Source: JAOADN01 sp049323795 (GTDB lineage Bacteria; Pseudomonadota; Alphaproteobacteria; Rhodobacterales; Rhodobacteraceae). From it: 64,000 bases of DNA. The stretch covers positions 150,700 through 214,699 of the forward strand of contig JBMOOH010000001.1 in NCBI GenBank assembly GCA_049323795.1, read 5' to 3'. Shown in pieces: positions 8,475 to 17,394 of this stretch. Each line of letters starts with the position of its first letter. Position 1 is the first letter of the stretch. A model generated the notes under the pieces. The model worked only from the letters and a program-made list of their open reading frames with translations, was not told the DNA's origin and ran no database searches. The translations under genes and the position numbers were made by a program.

Positions 8475-9614
8475 ATGCGCAGCGCGGCGATCATCGTGGC
8501 GGCCGGCCGCGGGCTGCGGGCGGGCGGCGGCGAGCCGAAGCAGTGGCGCCCGCTCGGCGGGCGGCCGGTCCTGCTGCGCAGCCTCGACGCCTTCGCGGCG
8601 CTCGACCTGCGCGTCGTGGTCCTCCATCCCGACGAGATGGCCCGGGGCGCCGCCGAGATCGGCGGGCAGGCGATGCTCGTCGCGGGCGGCGCGACGCGGT
8701 CCGAAAGCGTGCGCAATGCGCTCGAGACACTTGCGGGCAGCGGGATCGGCCACGTGCTCATCCACGACGCGGCACGGCCCTTCGCCTCGCCCGGGCTGAT
8801 CGCCCGCGTGCTGGCCGCGCTGGACGGGGCGCAGGCCGCGGCGCCCGGCATCGCCGTGACCGACGCGCTCTGGCGGGTCGCGGACGGCCGGGTGGAGGGC
8901 CTGGTGCGGCGGGACGGGCTCTGGCGGGCGCAGACGCCGCAGGGATTCGCCTACGACGCGATACTGGCGGCATACCGCGCCCACCCGGCTGGCGCCGCCG
9001 ACGATGTCGGGGTCGCGCTCGCGGCCGGGCTTGCGGTGACACTCGTTCCCGGCGAGGCGGCGAACTTCAAGATCACCCATCCCGAAGACTTCGCGCGCGC
9101 CGAACGGATGCTCGCCCCGGCCGAGGAGACGGTCATGGATATCCGCACGGGCAACGGCTTCGATGTCCACGCCTTCACCGAAGGCGACCATGTGACGCTC
9201 TGCGGCGTCCGCCTGCCGCACCGCCGCGCGCTGCTCGGCCATTCCGACGCCGATGTCGGGATGCATGCGCTCGCCGACGCGATCTATGGCGCGCTGGCCG
9301 AAGGCGACATCGGACGGCACTTTCCGCCCTCCGACCCGCGCTGGAAGGGTGCGGCGAGCGAGGTCTTCCTGTCCCATGCCGGGGCGCTCGCGCGCGAGAG
9401 GGGGTTCCGGGTGGCGAATGCCGATGTCACGCTGGTCTGCGAGGCGCCGAAGATCGGACCGCATGCGGACGCGATGCGCGGCGAACTTGCCCGCATCCTC
9501 GGGATCGATGCCACGCGCGTCGGGGTCAAGGCCACGACATCGGAAGGGCTGGGCTTCACCGGGCGCGAAGAGGGGATCGCCGCGCTGGCCACGGCGACGC
9601 TGGTGAGCGCGTGA
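8475..9614 (+). CDS. ispDF: Bifunctional IspD/IspF of the MEP isoprenoid pathway
   Basis: The fused enzyme makes CDP-methylerythritol from MEP and CTP (IspD) and cyclises CDP-ME 2-phosphate to MEcPP (IspF). The 379-residue product has an IspD domain (about 1-215) with the CTP loop AAGRGLR, HDAARPF and a region ending in EAANFKITHPEDF. An IspF domain follows (about 221-379) with metal ligands in GNGFDVHAF and GHSDADVGMHALADAIYGA. The fusion is common in alphaproteobacteria. Its TGA overlaps the GTG of pgpA, so pgpA and the next gene are probably translated by coupling. Confidence 0.97.
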   Translation: MRSAAIIVAAGRGLRAGGGEPKQWRPLGGRPVLLRSLDAFAALDLRVVVLHPDEMARGAAEIGGQAMLVAGGATRSESVRNALETLAGSGIGHVLIHDAARPFASPGLIARVLAALDGAQAAAPGIAVTDALWRVADGRVEGLVRRDGLWRAQTPQGFAYDAILAAYRAHPAGAADDVGVALAAGLAVTLVPGEAANFKITHPEDFARAERMLAPAEETVMDIRTGNGFDVHAFTEGDHVTLCGVRLPHRRALLGHSDADVGMHALADAIYGALAEGDIGRHFPPSDPRWKGAASEVFLSHAGALARERGFRVANADVTLVCEAPKIGPHADAMRGELARILGIDATRVGVKATTSEGLGFTGREEGIAALATATLVSA

Positions 9615-10105
9615 CCCCCGTCCGGGCCGTCACGACCTTCGGCGGCGTCGGCCTCCTCCGACCCGCACCGGGGACCTGGGGATCCGCCGCCGCCCTTGCG
9701 CTCGGGCTCGTGGTCCTGCGGACCGCCGGCTTTCCGGCGCTGGTCCTGCTGGCCGCGCTCGCCGCTCTCGGGGGCATGGCGGCGATCCGCGCCGACCTCG
9801 CCGGGCGGGGCGGCGACCGCGATCCCCCGGACATCGTGATCGACGAGGTTGCCGGGCAGTGGGTGGCCCTCTGCTTCCCGGCGGCGGCCTTCTGGTGGCG
9901 CGGGATCGACATCGTCTGGCCCGGCTGGGTGGCGGCCTTCCTGCTCTTCCGCCTCTTCGACATCTGGAAGCCCTGGCTCGTCGGCCGGGCCGACAGGCGG
10001 GGCGATGCGGCGGGGGTCATGCTCGACGATCTCTGGGCCGGGCTCTTTGCAGGCATCGCCGCCTGGATCGCGGCGGCACTGGCCCACGGGGTGCTCCTGC
10101 GGTGA
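9611..10105 (+). CDS. pgpA: Phosphatidylglycerophosphatase A
   Basis: PgpA dephosphorylates phosphatidylglycerophosphate to phosphatidylglycerol at the inner membrane. The 164-residue product shows the family landmarks TFGGVGLLRPAPGTWGS near the start, DIVIDEVAGQW in the middle and FRLFDIWKPW, plus several hydrophobic segments. The GTG start overlaps the ispDF stop (GTGA), which fixes the frame; the ATG-initiated open frame that runs in from 8366 is antisense-like upstream sequence. The 3' end again overlaps the next gene as GTGA. Confidence 0.93.
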   Translation: MTPVRAVTTFGGVGLLRPAPGTWGSAAALALGLVVLRTAGFPALVLLAALAALGGMAAIRADLAGRGGDRDPPDIVIDEVAGQWVALCFPAAAFWWRGIDIVWPGWVAAFLLFRLFDIWKPWLVGRADRRGDAAGVMLDDLWAGLFAGIAAWIAAALAHGVLLR

Positions 10106-10578
10106 TCCCTTCCCCGGTCGAGCGGATTCTGGCGGCGGCCCGCGCGCGGGGAATGCGGATCGCCACTGCCGAAAGCTGCACCGGCGGGCTGCTGGCGGCG
10201 CGCCTGACCGATGTGCCCGGGTCGTCCGATGTCTTCGACCGCGGCTTCGTGACCTATTCGGACCGCGCGAAGGAGGACATGCTCGGCGTCCGGGCCGATA
10301 CGCTCGCCGCCTGCGGCGCGGTCAGCGAGGAGACCGCCCGCGAGATGGCCGAAGGCGCGCTGGCACGGTCCGGGGCGGACATCGCCGTCGCGGTCACCGG
10401 CATCGCGGGCCCCGGCGGCTCGGGGTCCAAGCCCGAGGGCCGGGTCTGCTTCGCCCTGGCGGTGCGGGCGGCCCCGGTCCGCTCCGAGACGGTCGAATTC
10501 GGCCCGCGCGGTCGGCAGCTCGTGCGCGAGGCGGCGACGGCGCATGCGCTCGGCCTGATCCTGTCCGCGCTCGGCTGA
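10102..10578 (+). CDS. CinA-family nicotinamide-nucleotide amidase
   Basis: Stand-alone CinA C-terminal domain proteins (PncC type) hydrolyse nicotinamide mononucleotide to nicotinate mononucleotide in pyridine nucleotide recycling. The 158-residue product carries the diagnostic ATAESCTGGLLAARLTDVPG near residue 20 and VTGIAGPGGSGSKPEGRV near 110. The N-terminal molybdopterin-like CinA domain is absent, as in E. coli PncC. Start is GTG overlapping the pgpA stop (GTGA). It is the last gene of the ispDF-pgpA-cinA unit. Confidence 0.92.
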   Translation: MIPSPVERILAAARARGMRIATAESCTGGLLAARLTDVPGSSDVFDRGFVTYSDRAKEDMLGVRADTLAACGAVSEETAREMAEGALARSGADIAVAVTGIAGPGGSGSKPEGRVCFALAVRAAPVRSETVEFGPRGRQLVREAATAHALGLILSALG

Positions 10579-10648
10579 CCCGGCCGGAAACCGCCGGACG
10601 CACCCTGGACGCACCCTGGGCACGGTCAGCGCAGTTGCCGGCAGAATG

Positions 10649-10779
10649 CCGCCCCCCCTCGCGGCTCGCGTCGAAGTCGCGGGTGCCGCCGCCGCGCAGA
10701 GATCGGGCCGAACCCGGCCAGTCGTGCCCGCCGCCGATCACCTTCATGCACAGGACGGCCAGTCCGCCGTCGGGACGCT
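10649..10779 (-). pseudogene. Remnant of a PHB-depolymerase/feruloyl-esterase-type hydrolase
   Basis: Between the convergent cinA and ratA genes, the minus strand encodes about 40 residues after a stop: DGGLAVLCMKVIGGGHDWPG, followed by TRDFDASRE. These match the C-terminal part of Esterase_phb/LpqC-type alpha/beta hydrolases, where GGGHxWPG holds the catalytic histidine and DFDAS follows before the C-terminal helix. Nothing of the rest of the enzyme is present, and the frame continues into unrelated sequence. I read it as a gene fragment left by deletion. The match is from motif memory only. Confidence 0.45.
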
Positions 10780-10800
10780 GTCACTCGGTGCGCTCGGTCC

Positions 10801-11265
10801 TCATCCCGTCGGCGACCGGCCGTAGAGCGCCGCGGCCCGGGCCTCGAAGGCGCGGACGACACGCCGCATCGCCTCGTCGAAGACAAGTCCGATCAGCTTC
10901 TGCAGCACGAGGTTGCGGAACTCGAAATCGACGAAGAACCGGACCTGGCAGCGGTTGTCGGGCAGGTCCGTGATCGACCAGTCCGATCGCATGTGGCGGA
11001 ACGGTCCGTCGAGATACTCGATACGGATGTCCCCGGTGTCCGGGCGCATCGTCACCCGGGTGGTGAATCGTTCGCGGAAGACCTTGAACGAGATCACGAG
11101 ATCGGTGTCGAGCACCTCCGAACCGTCGGCCTGGCGGCGCCGCGACCGGATGCGGGCGGCCGCGGTCCAGGGCAGGAATTCGGGGTATCGCTCGACATCG
11201 GCGACAAGATCGTAGATCTGCTGCGCGGTGTACGGCAGCACCCGCTCTTCCCGATGCGTCGGCAT
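10801..11265 (-). CDS. RatA/Coq10-family START-domain protein
   Basis: Members of this family bind polyisoprenoid quinones (Coq10) or act on ribosomes (RatA in E. coli). The 154-residue product starts with the typical signature VLPYTAQQIYDLVADVERYPEFLPW and continues through FKVFRERFTTRV and FFVDFEFRNLVLQKLIGLVFDEA. It is complete and of normal length. In alphaproteobacteria without a RatB partner nearby, a role as ubiquinone-binding chaperone is more likely than a toxin role; no ratB is visible here. It runs divergently from hpt. Confidence 0.9.
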   Translation of the reverse strand: MPTHREERVLPYTAQQIYDLVADVERYPEFLPWTAAARIRSRRRQADGSEVLDTDLVISFKVFRERFTTRVTMRPDTGDIRIEYLDGPFRHMRSDWSITDLPDNRCQVRFFVDFEFRNLVLQKLIGLVFDEAMRRVVRAFEARAAALYGRSPTG

Positions 11266-11416
11266 GACGCGTCCCCCCTGCCTCTCGGGTCAGCCACCCC
11301 GTCCGCTTCCGCGGCCGGCCCGGAAGCGGACGGCCCGACCGTCCGCCGTCGCGGCAAGCCCGCGTGACACCGGGCCTCCGTGTCGCTAAATGAGGCGGCG
11401 AAATCAAGAGGTGGAC

Positions 11417-11974
11417 ATGCCGGACCGCGCCTACGTCATCGACCCGATGATCTCTGCCAAGGCGATCGCTGCACGGGTCGAGGCGCTTGCCGCAGAGATC
11501 ACGGCCGCGTTCGGCGGCAGCGACAAGCTCGTGGTGGTCGGGCTTCTGCGCGGATCCTTCGTGTTCATCGCCGATCTCGTGCGCGAGATCGACCTGCCGG
11601 TCGAGGTCGATTTCCTCGAAGTGTCGAGCTACGGCAACGCGCTGGAATCGTCGCGCGAGGTGCGCATCCTGAAGGATCTGCGCGGCGACATCGCCGGGCG
11701 CGACGTGCTCGTGGTCGAGGACATCGTGGACACCGGCTTCACGCTGGCGGCCGTCCTGCGCCTCCTCGCCACGCGCACTCCGCGGCGGCTGGAATCCTGC
11801 GCGCTCCTCGACAAGCCCTCGCGTCGCGAGGTCGAGGTCCGCGCCACCTGGACCGGCTTCACCATTCCCGACGAATTCGTCGTCGGCTACGGCATCGACT
11901 TTGCGCAGCGCAACCGCAATCTGCCCTATATCGGGAAGGTCCGCTTCACCGGGGCGGCCGGGGCCCTGCCGTGA
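11417..11974 (+). CDS. hpt: Hypoxanthine phosphoribosyltransferase
   Basis: This purine-salvage enzyme joins hypoxanthine or guanine to PRPP. The 185-residue product contains VVGLLRGSFVFIADL, EVDFLEVSSYGN, the PRPP-binding loop VLVVEDIVDTGFTL and the purine-binding PDEFVVGYGIDF. The ATG at 11417 is preceded by AAGAGGTGGAC, a strong ribosome-binding site, so it is preferred over the upstream in-frame ATG at 11390. The stop overlaps the GTG of a small membrane protein gene. Confidence 0.95.
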   Translation: MPDRAYVIDPMISAKAIAARVEALAAEITAAFGGSDKLVVVGLLRGSFVFIADLVREIDLPVEVDFLEVSSYGNALESSREVRILKDLRGDIAGRDVLVVEDIVDTGFTLAAVLRLLATRTPRRLESCALLDKPSRREVEVRATWTGFTIPDEFVVGYGIDFAQRNRNLPYIGKVRFTGAAGALP

Positions 11975-12144
11975 ACGCCACCTGGCTTCTTCGCATGGCG
12001 CGATGGATGCGGCATCCGCCCTCTCCGCGCAGCGTGGCGCTCGGGCTCGGGGTTCTTGGCCTCTGTCTTGCGCTGTTCGGCGCGGAACGCCTCGGGGTCC
12101 TGCCGGACTGGTTCGCCGTCGATCCGAGGGGAGCGAAGCCCTAG
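11971..12144 (+). CDS. Small single-span membrane protein, coupled to hpt
   Basis: The 57-residue product is a basic N-terminus (LRMARWMRHPPSPRS), one hydrophobic helix (VALGLGVLGLCLALFG) and a short hydrophilic tail (DWFAVDPRGAKP). The GTG start overlaps the hpt TGA as GTGA, which supports real translation. Function is unknown; I believe similar small proteins follow hpt in other Rhodobacteraceae. The TAG stop lies in the same frame as, and directly before, the truncated cytochrome c, so the tail may be close to a deletion junction. Confidence 0.65.
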   Translation: MNATWLLRMARWMRHPPSPRSVALGLGVLGLCLALFGAERLGVLPDWFAVDPRGAKP

Positions 12145-12834
12145 CCTTCCGACGGCGGGCAGAGGTTCGTGGCGGCCTTCGGACCCTTCGTGGCCCCGAA
12201 CATCTCGCCGGACCCCGGGCAGGGCATCGGATCGTGGCAGCCGATCGATCCCGCACGGGCAATGACGCTCGGCGTTTCGCCCGAGGGCCGCCATGACTGC
12301 CCGGCCTTCCCCTGCCCGTCCTACATCAAGGCCGCGCCGCAGGACATCGTCGATCTCTATGCCTTCCTGTTGACGCTTCCCGGCGGCGCCACGCCAAGCC
12401 AGCCCCACGCGATCCGCTTTCCCTTCAGCATCCGCCGGCTCGTCGGGCTGTGGAAAGTCCTCTACCTCCGCAAGGACTGGGCGGTTCCGGGCGAGCTCGC
12501 GCCCGAACAGGCGCGCGGCCGCTACCTCGCCGAGGCGCTTGCCCATTGCGCAGAATGCCACACCCCGCGCAACGCGCTCGGCGGGCCGGACCTGAAGCGC
12601 TGGCTGGCCGGGGGTCCGTCCCCGGACGGCCGGGACAAGTTCCCGAACATCACCCCCGCCGGGCTGGACTGGTCCGAGGCGGACATCGCCGAATACCTGA
12701 GATCGGGCTTCGCGCCGGACTTCGACAGCGTGGGCGGCCCGATGGCGCTGGTCGTGGACAGCCTTTCGCGCCTGACCGACGCCGACCGGGCGGCAATCGC
12801 GGCCTATCTCAGGACGGTTCCGCCGTCCGGGTGA
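12145..12834 (+). pseudogene. 5'-truncated diheme cytochrome c
   Basis: The frame opens immediately after the stop of the small membrane gene and encodes the internal and C-terminal part of a membrane-associated diheme cytochrome c. It starts at GGQRFVAAFGPFVAPNISPD, has one heme motif CAECH with NITPAGLDWSEADIAEYL behind it, and ends normally. The family's signal peptide and first CxxCH are missing. GTG at 12169 could start a 221-residue product, but it would lack a signal peptide and so could not mature as a c-type cytochrome. It is most simply a deletion remnant. The 3' end overlaps convergent DUF1638 by 26 bases. Confidence 0.8.
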
Positions 12835-13522
12835 CGCGCCCTGCCCCGGCGAGCGCCGGGACGAGGTCGCCATAGCCCGTGAAGCGGCGTTCGTAGGCGA
12901 GGCCCAGCCGGTCGGCATGCGCCCGTGCCAGCGCGTCGAGCGATGGATCCTCGGTCTGCGCCTGGTAGACGAGCGTGGTGTAGTTGCCGAAATACATGTC
13001 CCGCAACTCGGGGCGCCGGTCGAGGCCGAGGGGCTTCCAGACGAAGGCATCGAACTGCCGGACAAGGAAATCGGTCAGGTAGAAGCACGTCACCTCGCCC
13101 CGCGCGGCGAAGGCCGCGTTGCCCTCGAAGAAGGAATAGCAGTGCGGACCCGCGACCATCCCGACACCCAGTTCGGCGCATCGGGCCTGAAGCAGGCCGC
13201 CCGTCCCGCAGTCGGCATAGACGACGAAGACGTCGTCATAGCTGTCGCGGTGCTTCAGAACCGCCGCCTCGACGGCCGCCGTGATCTTCTCGGGGGTGTT
13301 GTGCAGGATCGCGGGCAGGCAGGTCAGGTCGAGATGCGACCAGCCGTTCGCGTCCCGGACCGCGAGTATCTCGCGCGCCAGCGCCCCGCAGGCGATGAGA
13401 AGCACGCGGCCCCGCCCCGCCGGCGCCAGACCCGTCTCGGTCAGACCCCGGTCGGTGACGCCCGTGGCATCCGGGCCGCGGGCGGTGCGCAAGGCGTCCG
13501 GGATGTGGCTGTGATCGGGCAT
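12809..13522 (-). CDS. DUF1638 protein
   Basis: The 237-residue product belongs to the DUF1638 family: LLIACGALAREI near residue 45, VVYADCGTGG, GPHCYSFFEGN and FYLTDFLVRQFD with conserved cysteines. The function is not established. The family is often found next to corrinoid methyl-transfer proteins, and here it lies about 420 bases downstream of a corrinoid protein gene on the same strand, so a role in corrinoid-dependent C1 metabolism is inferred. ATG at 13522 gives a compact start (MPDHSHIP); the longer open frame upstream is filler. Confidence 0.85.
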   Translation of the reverse strand: MPDHSHIPDALRTARGPDATGVTDRGLTETGLAPAGRGRVLLIACGALAREILAVRDANGWSHLDLTCLPAILHNTPEKITAAVEAAVLKHRDSYDDVFVVYADCGTGGLLQARCAELGVGMVAGPHCYSFFEGNAAFAARGEVTCFYLTDFLVRQFDAFVWKPLGLDRRPELRDMYFGNYTTLVYQAQTEDPSLDALARAHADRLGLAYERRFTGYGDLVPALAGAGRVTRTAEPS

Positions 13523-13634
13523 GGGTTGAAGATAGGCGCTGCGCCGCCCCGCCAACAGGCCAGAATGCGCCCTGTTGCAGGTCCGGAGCGGCGTGCCCGG
13601 CCTTTCGGGGCGCCGCACCGGCCCATCGGTCCGG

Positions 13635-13841
13635 TCATTCGGTCGGCTTGCGGCCCGACCGGGCGGCACGCAGCCGGACGAGGATGAGGGTGAGAAGCAG
13701 AAGCGGGCCGATCGCCGCCTGCCAGTAGGGCATGACCTCGCCGGCCACGCCCCAGGCAAGGGCCAGCGTGGCCCCTGCCGCAACGATCACGGCTCCCACC
13801 AGAGCCACGAAACGGATGGTCTGCAAGACGGATGCCCCCAA
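13635..13841 (-). CDS. Small two-span membrane protein
   Basis: The 68-residue product has two hydrophobic segments (residues about 9-30 and 40-56) separated by a short loop and a basic tail (VRLRAARSGRKPTE). I do not recognise a family. It sits between the DUF1638 and corrinoid genes on the same strand with gaps of about 100 bases on each side, so it may belong to that unit. Coding potential rests on the clean transmembrane pattern only. Confidence 0.6.
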   Translation of the reverse strand: MGASVLQTIRFVALVGAVIVAAGATLALAWGVAGEVMPYWQAAIGPLLLLTLILVRLRAARSGRKPTE

Positions 13842-13938
13842 GGGTTTCGGTCAGGGACGAGGAAACACCGTCATCGGGGCACAAATATGGCATCGAACCC
13901 GACACTCGGGGACGGCAGGGCGCCGCCGCCCGCCCGGC

Positions 13939-14640
<702 letters not shown>

Positions 14641-14798
14641 TTTTTGCGTCTCCGGGCGGTCCCCGGACGCTGTAATGGGGCGAAAGGGCTTTGTCCACTT
14701 GGCGTTTTCCGACATGCCGGATTGCGACACCGACAGGTCGCTCGGAAAAGGCATCCGGGCCGCTCCCGGCACCGCGCGGCACGTCACGCTTGGCAAAT

Positions 14799-14813
14799 GT
14801 TCTTCTTATGTTC
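14799..14813. promoter_or_regulatory. LexA (SOS) box, GTTC-N7-GTTC
   Basis: GTTC TTCTTAT GTTC matches exactly the SOS box established for Rhodobacter-type LexA. It lies 12 bases before the ATG of the radical SAM gene, in an AT-rich patch (AAATGTTCTTCTTATGTTC) of an otherwise GC-rich gap, a position suited to block transcription initiation of that gene. The divergent corrinoid gene starts about 160 bases away and is less likely to be the target. Confidence 0.8.
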
Positions 14814-14825
14814 TAGTATCGGCTC

Positions 14826-15908
14826 ATGCCCCTGCCCCCGCCCGATCCCTTCCTCCGCCTCAGGGCCCGCGGTGCCGACACCAACATGTCGGGCCGGTTC
14901 GAACCCTATGCGCGTGAAGTCGAGAATGACGGCTGGGACATCCCCGAGGACGAGCGGCTCCTGAAGACCGAGGTGGCCGAGGAACGCCCCCGGTCCGTCA
15001 TCACCCGCAACAGCTCTCCCGACATCCCCTTCGACCGGTCGGTGAACCCCTACCGGGGCTGCGAGCACGGCTGCATCTACTGCTTCGCGCGGCCCACGCA
15101 TTCCTATCTCGGGCTGTCGCCGGGGCTCGACTTCGAGACGCGGCTGACGGCGAAGCCCGATGCGCCATCAGTGCTCGGCAGGGAACTCGGACGGAAGGGC
15201 TACACGCCCGCGGTGCTCGCCATCGGCACCAATACCGACCCCTACCAGCCGATCGAGGCGCGCTACCGGATCATGCGGCGCCTCCTGGAGGTCCTGTCCG
15301 ACTGGAACCACCCCGTCGCCATCGTGACGAAGGGCGCGCTGATCGAGCGCGACGTGGACATCCTGTCGGACATGGCCAGGCGCAACCTCGTCTCGGTCGG
15401 GATTTCCGTCACCTCGCTCGACCCGGCCCTGTCGCGCAAGCTCGAGCCGCGCGCGCCGGTTCCCGCGCGCCGCCTCGCCGCGGTCCGCACCCTGTCGCAG
15501 GCAGGGGTGCCGGTGCGCGCGATGGTGGCGCCGGTGATTCCGGTCGTGACCGACCGCGAGATGGAGTCGATACTCGAAGCCGCCGCCGCGGCTGGCGCCC
15601 GGGCCGCATCCTGGATCCTCCTCCGCCTGCCTTTCGAGGTCGCGCCGCTCTTCCGCGACTGGCTGGAACGACACGAGCCGCTCAAGGCCGCCCATGTCAT
15701 GAACCGGCTCCGCGAGATGCGGGGCGGCAGGGACTATGACGCGGAGTGGGGAAAGCGGATGAAGGGCGAGGGGCTGATGGCGGAGCTGATCGCCAGGCGG
15801 TTCCATCTGGCGGCAAGGCGCCTGGGCCTCGACGGGAGGCTCCCGCCGCTTGACGTGACCCGGTTCAGAAAGCCGGAGCGGGCGGGGGATCAGTTGAGCC
15901 TGTTCTGA
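14826..15908 (+). CDS. PA0069/Rv2578c-family radical SAM protein
   Basis: The 360-residue product has the radical SAM cluster motif C79-x3-C83-x2-C86 in NPYRGCEHGCIYCFARPTH and the family features AIGTNTDPYQPIE, VTKGALIERD and SVTSLDPALSRKLEPRAP. The family is distantly related to spore photoproduct lyase (SplB) and has no firmly assigned reaction. An SOS box directly upstream points to induction by DNA damage, so a DNA-lesion repair role is a reasonable inference. The C-terminus (QLSLF) resembles a beta-clamp-binding peptide, QLxLF, which fits the same idea. Confidence 0.93.
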   Translation: MPLPPPDPFLRLRARGADTNMSGRFEPYAREVENDGWDIPEDERLLKTEVAEERPRSVITRNSSPDIPFDRSVNPYRGCEHGCIYCFARPTHSYLGLSPGLDFETRLTAKPDAPSVLGRELGRKGYTPAVLAIGTNTDPYQPIEARYRIMRRLLEVLSDWNHPVAIVTKGALIERDVDILSDMARRNLVSVGISVTSLDPALSRKLEPRAPVPARRLAAVRTLSQAGVPVRAMVAPVIPVVTDREMESILEAAAAAGARAASWILLRLPFEVAPLFRDWLERHEPLKAAHVMNRLREMRGGRDYDAEWGKRMKGEGLMAELIARRFHLAARRLGLDGRLPPLDVTRFRKPERAGDQLSLF

Positions 15909-15930
15909 GGCGAGGCCGGCAATTCCTTCT

Positions 15931-15948
15931 CCTGCCTGGACAGGCAGG
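15931..15948. terminator. Inverted repeat between convergent genes
   Basis: CCTGCCTG-GA-CAGGCAGG is a perfect 8-base inverted repeat 22 bases after the radical SAM stop. No T tract follows on either strand, so it may be a weak terminator, a 3'-end stabilising hairpin, or a cruciform. The rest of the gap to the mnmA stop (16110) is GC-rich and shows no gene I can recognise. Confidence 0.35.
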
Positions 15949-16109
15949 TGACGGTTCGTGCCGCCTCCTCCCCTGCGGGGGCGGGCGCGCGCCGACAGGG
16001 ACGGCTTCGGCGCCACCCATGGCCGTCGCCGCCGCTGGCGGCTTCGGGCCAGCCGGCATGGCAGGCGCTCCACCGGAGCGTCGTCCGGCACGGCGGCAGA
16101 GGCGTCCCC

Positions 16110-17252
16110 TCACGTCCCCCGCCGGATCCACCCGCCGCCGAGCACGCGCGACCCCTCGCGCGCATAGAACACGCAGGCCTGTCCCGGCGACACGCCGGTC
16201 TCGGGTGCGAGCAGCTCCACCTCCGCCTCAGCCGCCGATACCGGCCGCACCACCGCCTCGGCCGGGGGCCGCGTGGAGCGCACCCGCACCGCGACCGGCC
16301 ATTCGTCCGCGCCCTCGAACGCGCCGTCGCCGAGCCAGTTGATCTCGGCCACCCGGATCACGGTCGTCGCCAGCGCCTCGCGCGGGCCCACGACCACCCG
16401 CCGCGTCACGGGGTCGAGCCGCAGGACGTAGACCGGATCGCCGAGGCCCCCGATCCCGAGCCCCTTCCGCTGCCCGATCGTGTAATGGATGACGCCCCGG
16501 TGCTCGCCCAGAACGTTCCCGTCCATGTCCACGATCTCGCCCGGGTCCGCGGCCCCCGGGCGCAGCTTCTCGATCACCGCGGCATAGTTCCCGTTCGGCA
16601 CGAAGCAGATGTCCTGGCTGTCGGGCTTGTCCGCGACCGGCAGTCCGTATTTCGCGGCAAGCGCCCGCGTCTCGGCCTTCGATGCCAGGTGGCCCAGGGG
16701 GAACCGCAGGTATCCCAACTGCTCAGGCGTCGTCGAGAACAGGAAATACGACTGGTCGCGGCCCGGGTCTGCCGCCCGGTGCAGTTCCGGCCCCGCCGGC
16801 CCGACGATCCGCCGGATGTAATGCCCCGTCGCCATGCAGTCGGCGTCAAGCTCTCTCGCCGTCGCCAGAAGGTCCTTGAATTTCACCCGCTCGTTGCAGC
16901 GGATGCAGGGCACCGGCGTCGCGCCGGCGAGATAGGCGTCGGCGAACTCGTCGATGACCGCCTCGCGGAACATGTTCTCGTAGTCGAGCACGTAGTGGGG
17001 AAACCCCATCGTCTCGGCCACGCGGCGGGCATCGTGGATGTCCTTTCCCGCGCAGCAGGCCCCCTTCTTCGCCAGCGCCGCCCCGTGGTCGTAAAGCTGC
17101 AGCGTCACGCCCACGACGTCGTAGCCCTCCTCGGCCAGCATCGCGGCGACGACCGACGAATCCACGCCGCCCGACATCGCCACCACGACGCGCGTGTCGG
17201 CGGGCGCTTTCGGGAACCCAAGCGAATTCGTGGGGTGGGCGTCGAGAGCCAT
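16110..17252 (-). CDS. mnmA: tRNA-specific 2-thiouridylase MnmA
   Basis: MnmA adds sulfur to U34 of tRNAs for Lys, Glu and Gln, using ATP and a persulfide relay. The 380-residue product has the PP-loop VAMSGGVDSSVVAAM (residues about 24-38), GACCAGKDIHDARRVA, the first catalytic cysteine in CIRCNERVKFKDLL, the second in SQDICFVPNGNY and the C-terminal OB-like domain. ATG 17252 gives MALDAHPTNSLGF, typical for the group; the frame is open further upstream without conserved sequence. It is divergent from sciP. Confidence 0.96.
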   Translation of the reverse strand: MALDAHPTNSLGFPKAPADTRVVVAMSGGVDSSVVAAMLAEEGYDVVGVTLQLYDHGAALAKKGACCAGKDIHDARRVAETMGFPHYVLDYENMFREAVIDEFADAYLAGATPVPCIRCNERVKFKDLLATARELDADCMATGHYIRRIVGPAGPELHRAADPGRDQSYFLFSTTPEQLGYLRFPLGHLASKAETRALAAKYGLPVADKPDSQDICFVPNGNYAAVIEKLRPGAADPGEIVDMDGNVLGEHRGVIHYTIGQRKGLGIGGLGDPVYVLRLDPVTRRVVVGPREALATTVIRVAEINWLGDGAFEGADEWPVAVRVRSTRPPAEAVVRPVSAAEAEVELLAPETGVSPGQACVFYAREGSRVLGGGWIRRGT

Positions 17253-17394
17253 CGGCGAAAGCCTTCCGGGGCGGGAAACCAGGTCAGGGCCCATGGGAAT
17301 ATAGGAAAATGCGCGATACTCACAAGCAGGGGTTTCACCCGGCATTAAATCGCGCTGCGCACCCTCGCCGGCGGTGTGAAGAACGGGGTGAACC

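Noticed and set aside
10801..11265. RatA as toxin of a toxin-antitoxin pair
   Set aside because: No ratB-like partner is adjacent; the family is better explained as Coq10-type lipid-binding protein in this group.
17341..17394. CtrA box upstream of sciP
   Set aside because: Only one TTAA half-site is present; the required second half at N7 spacing is not there.
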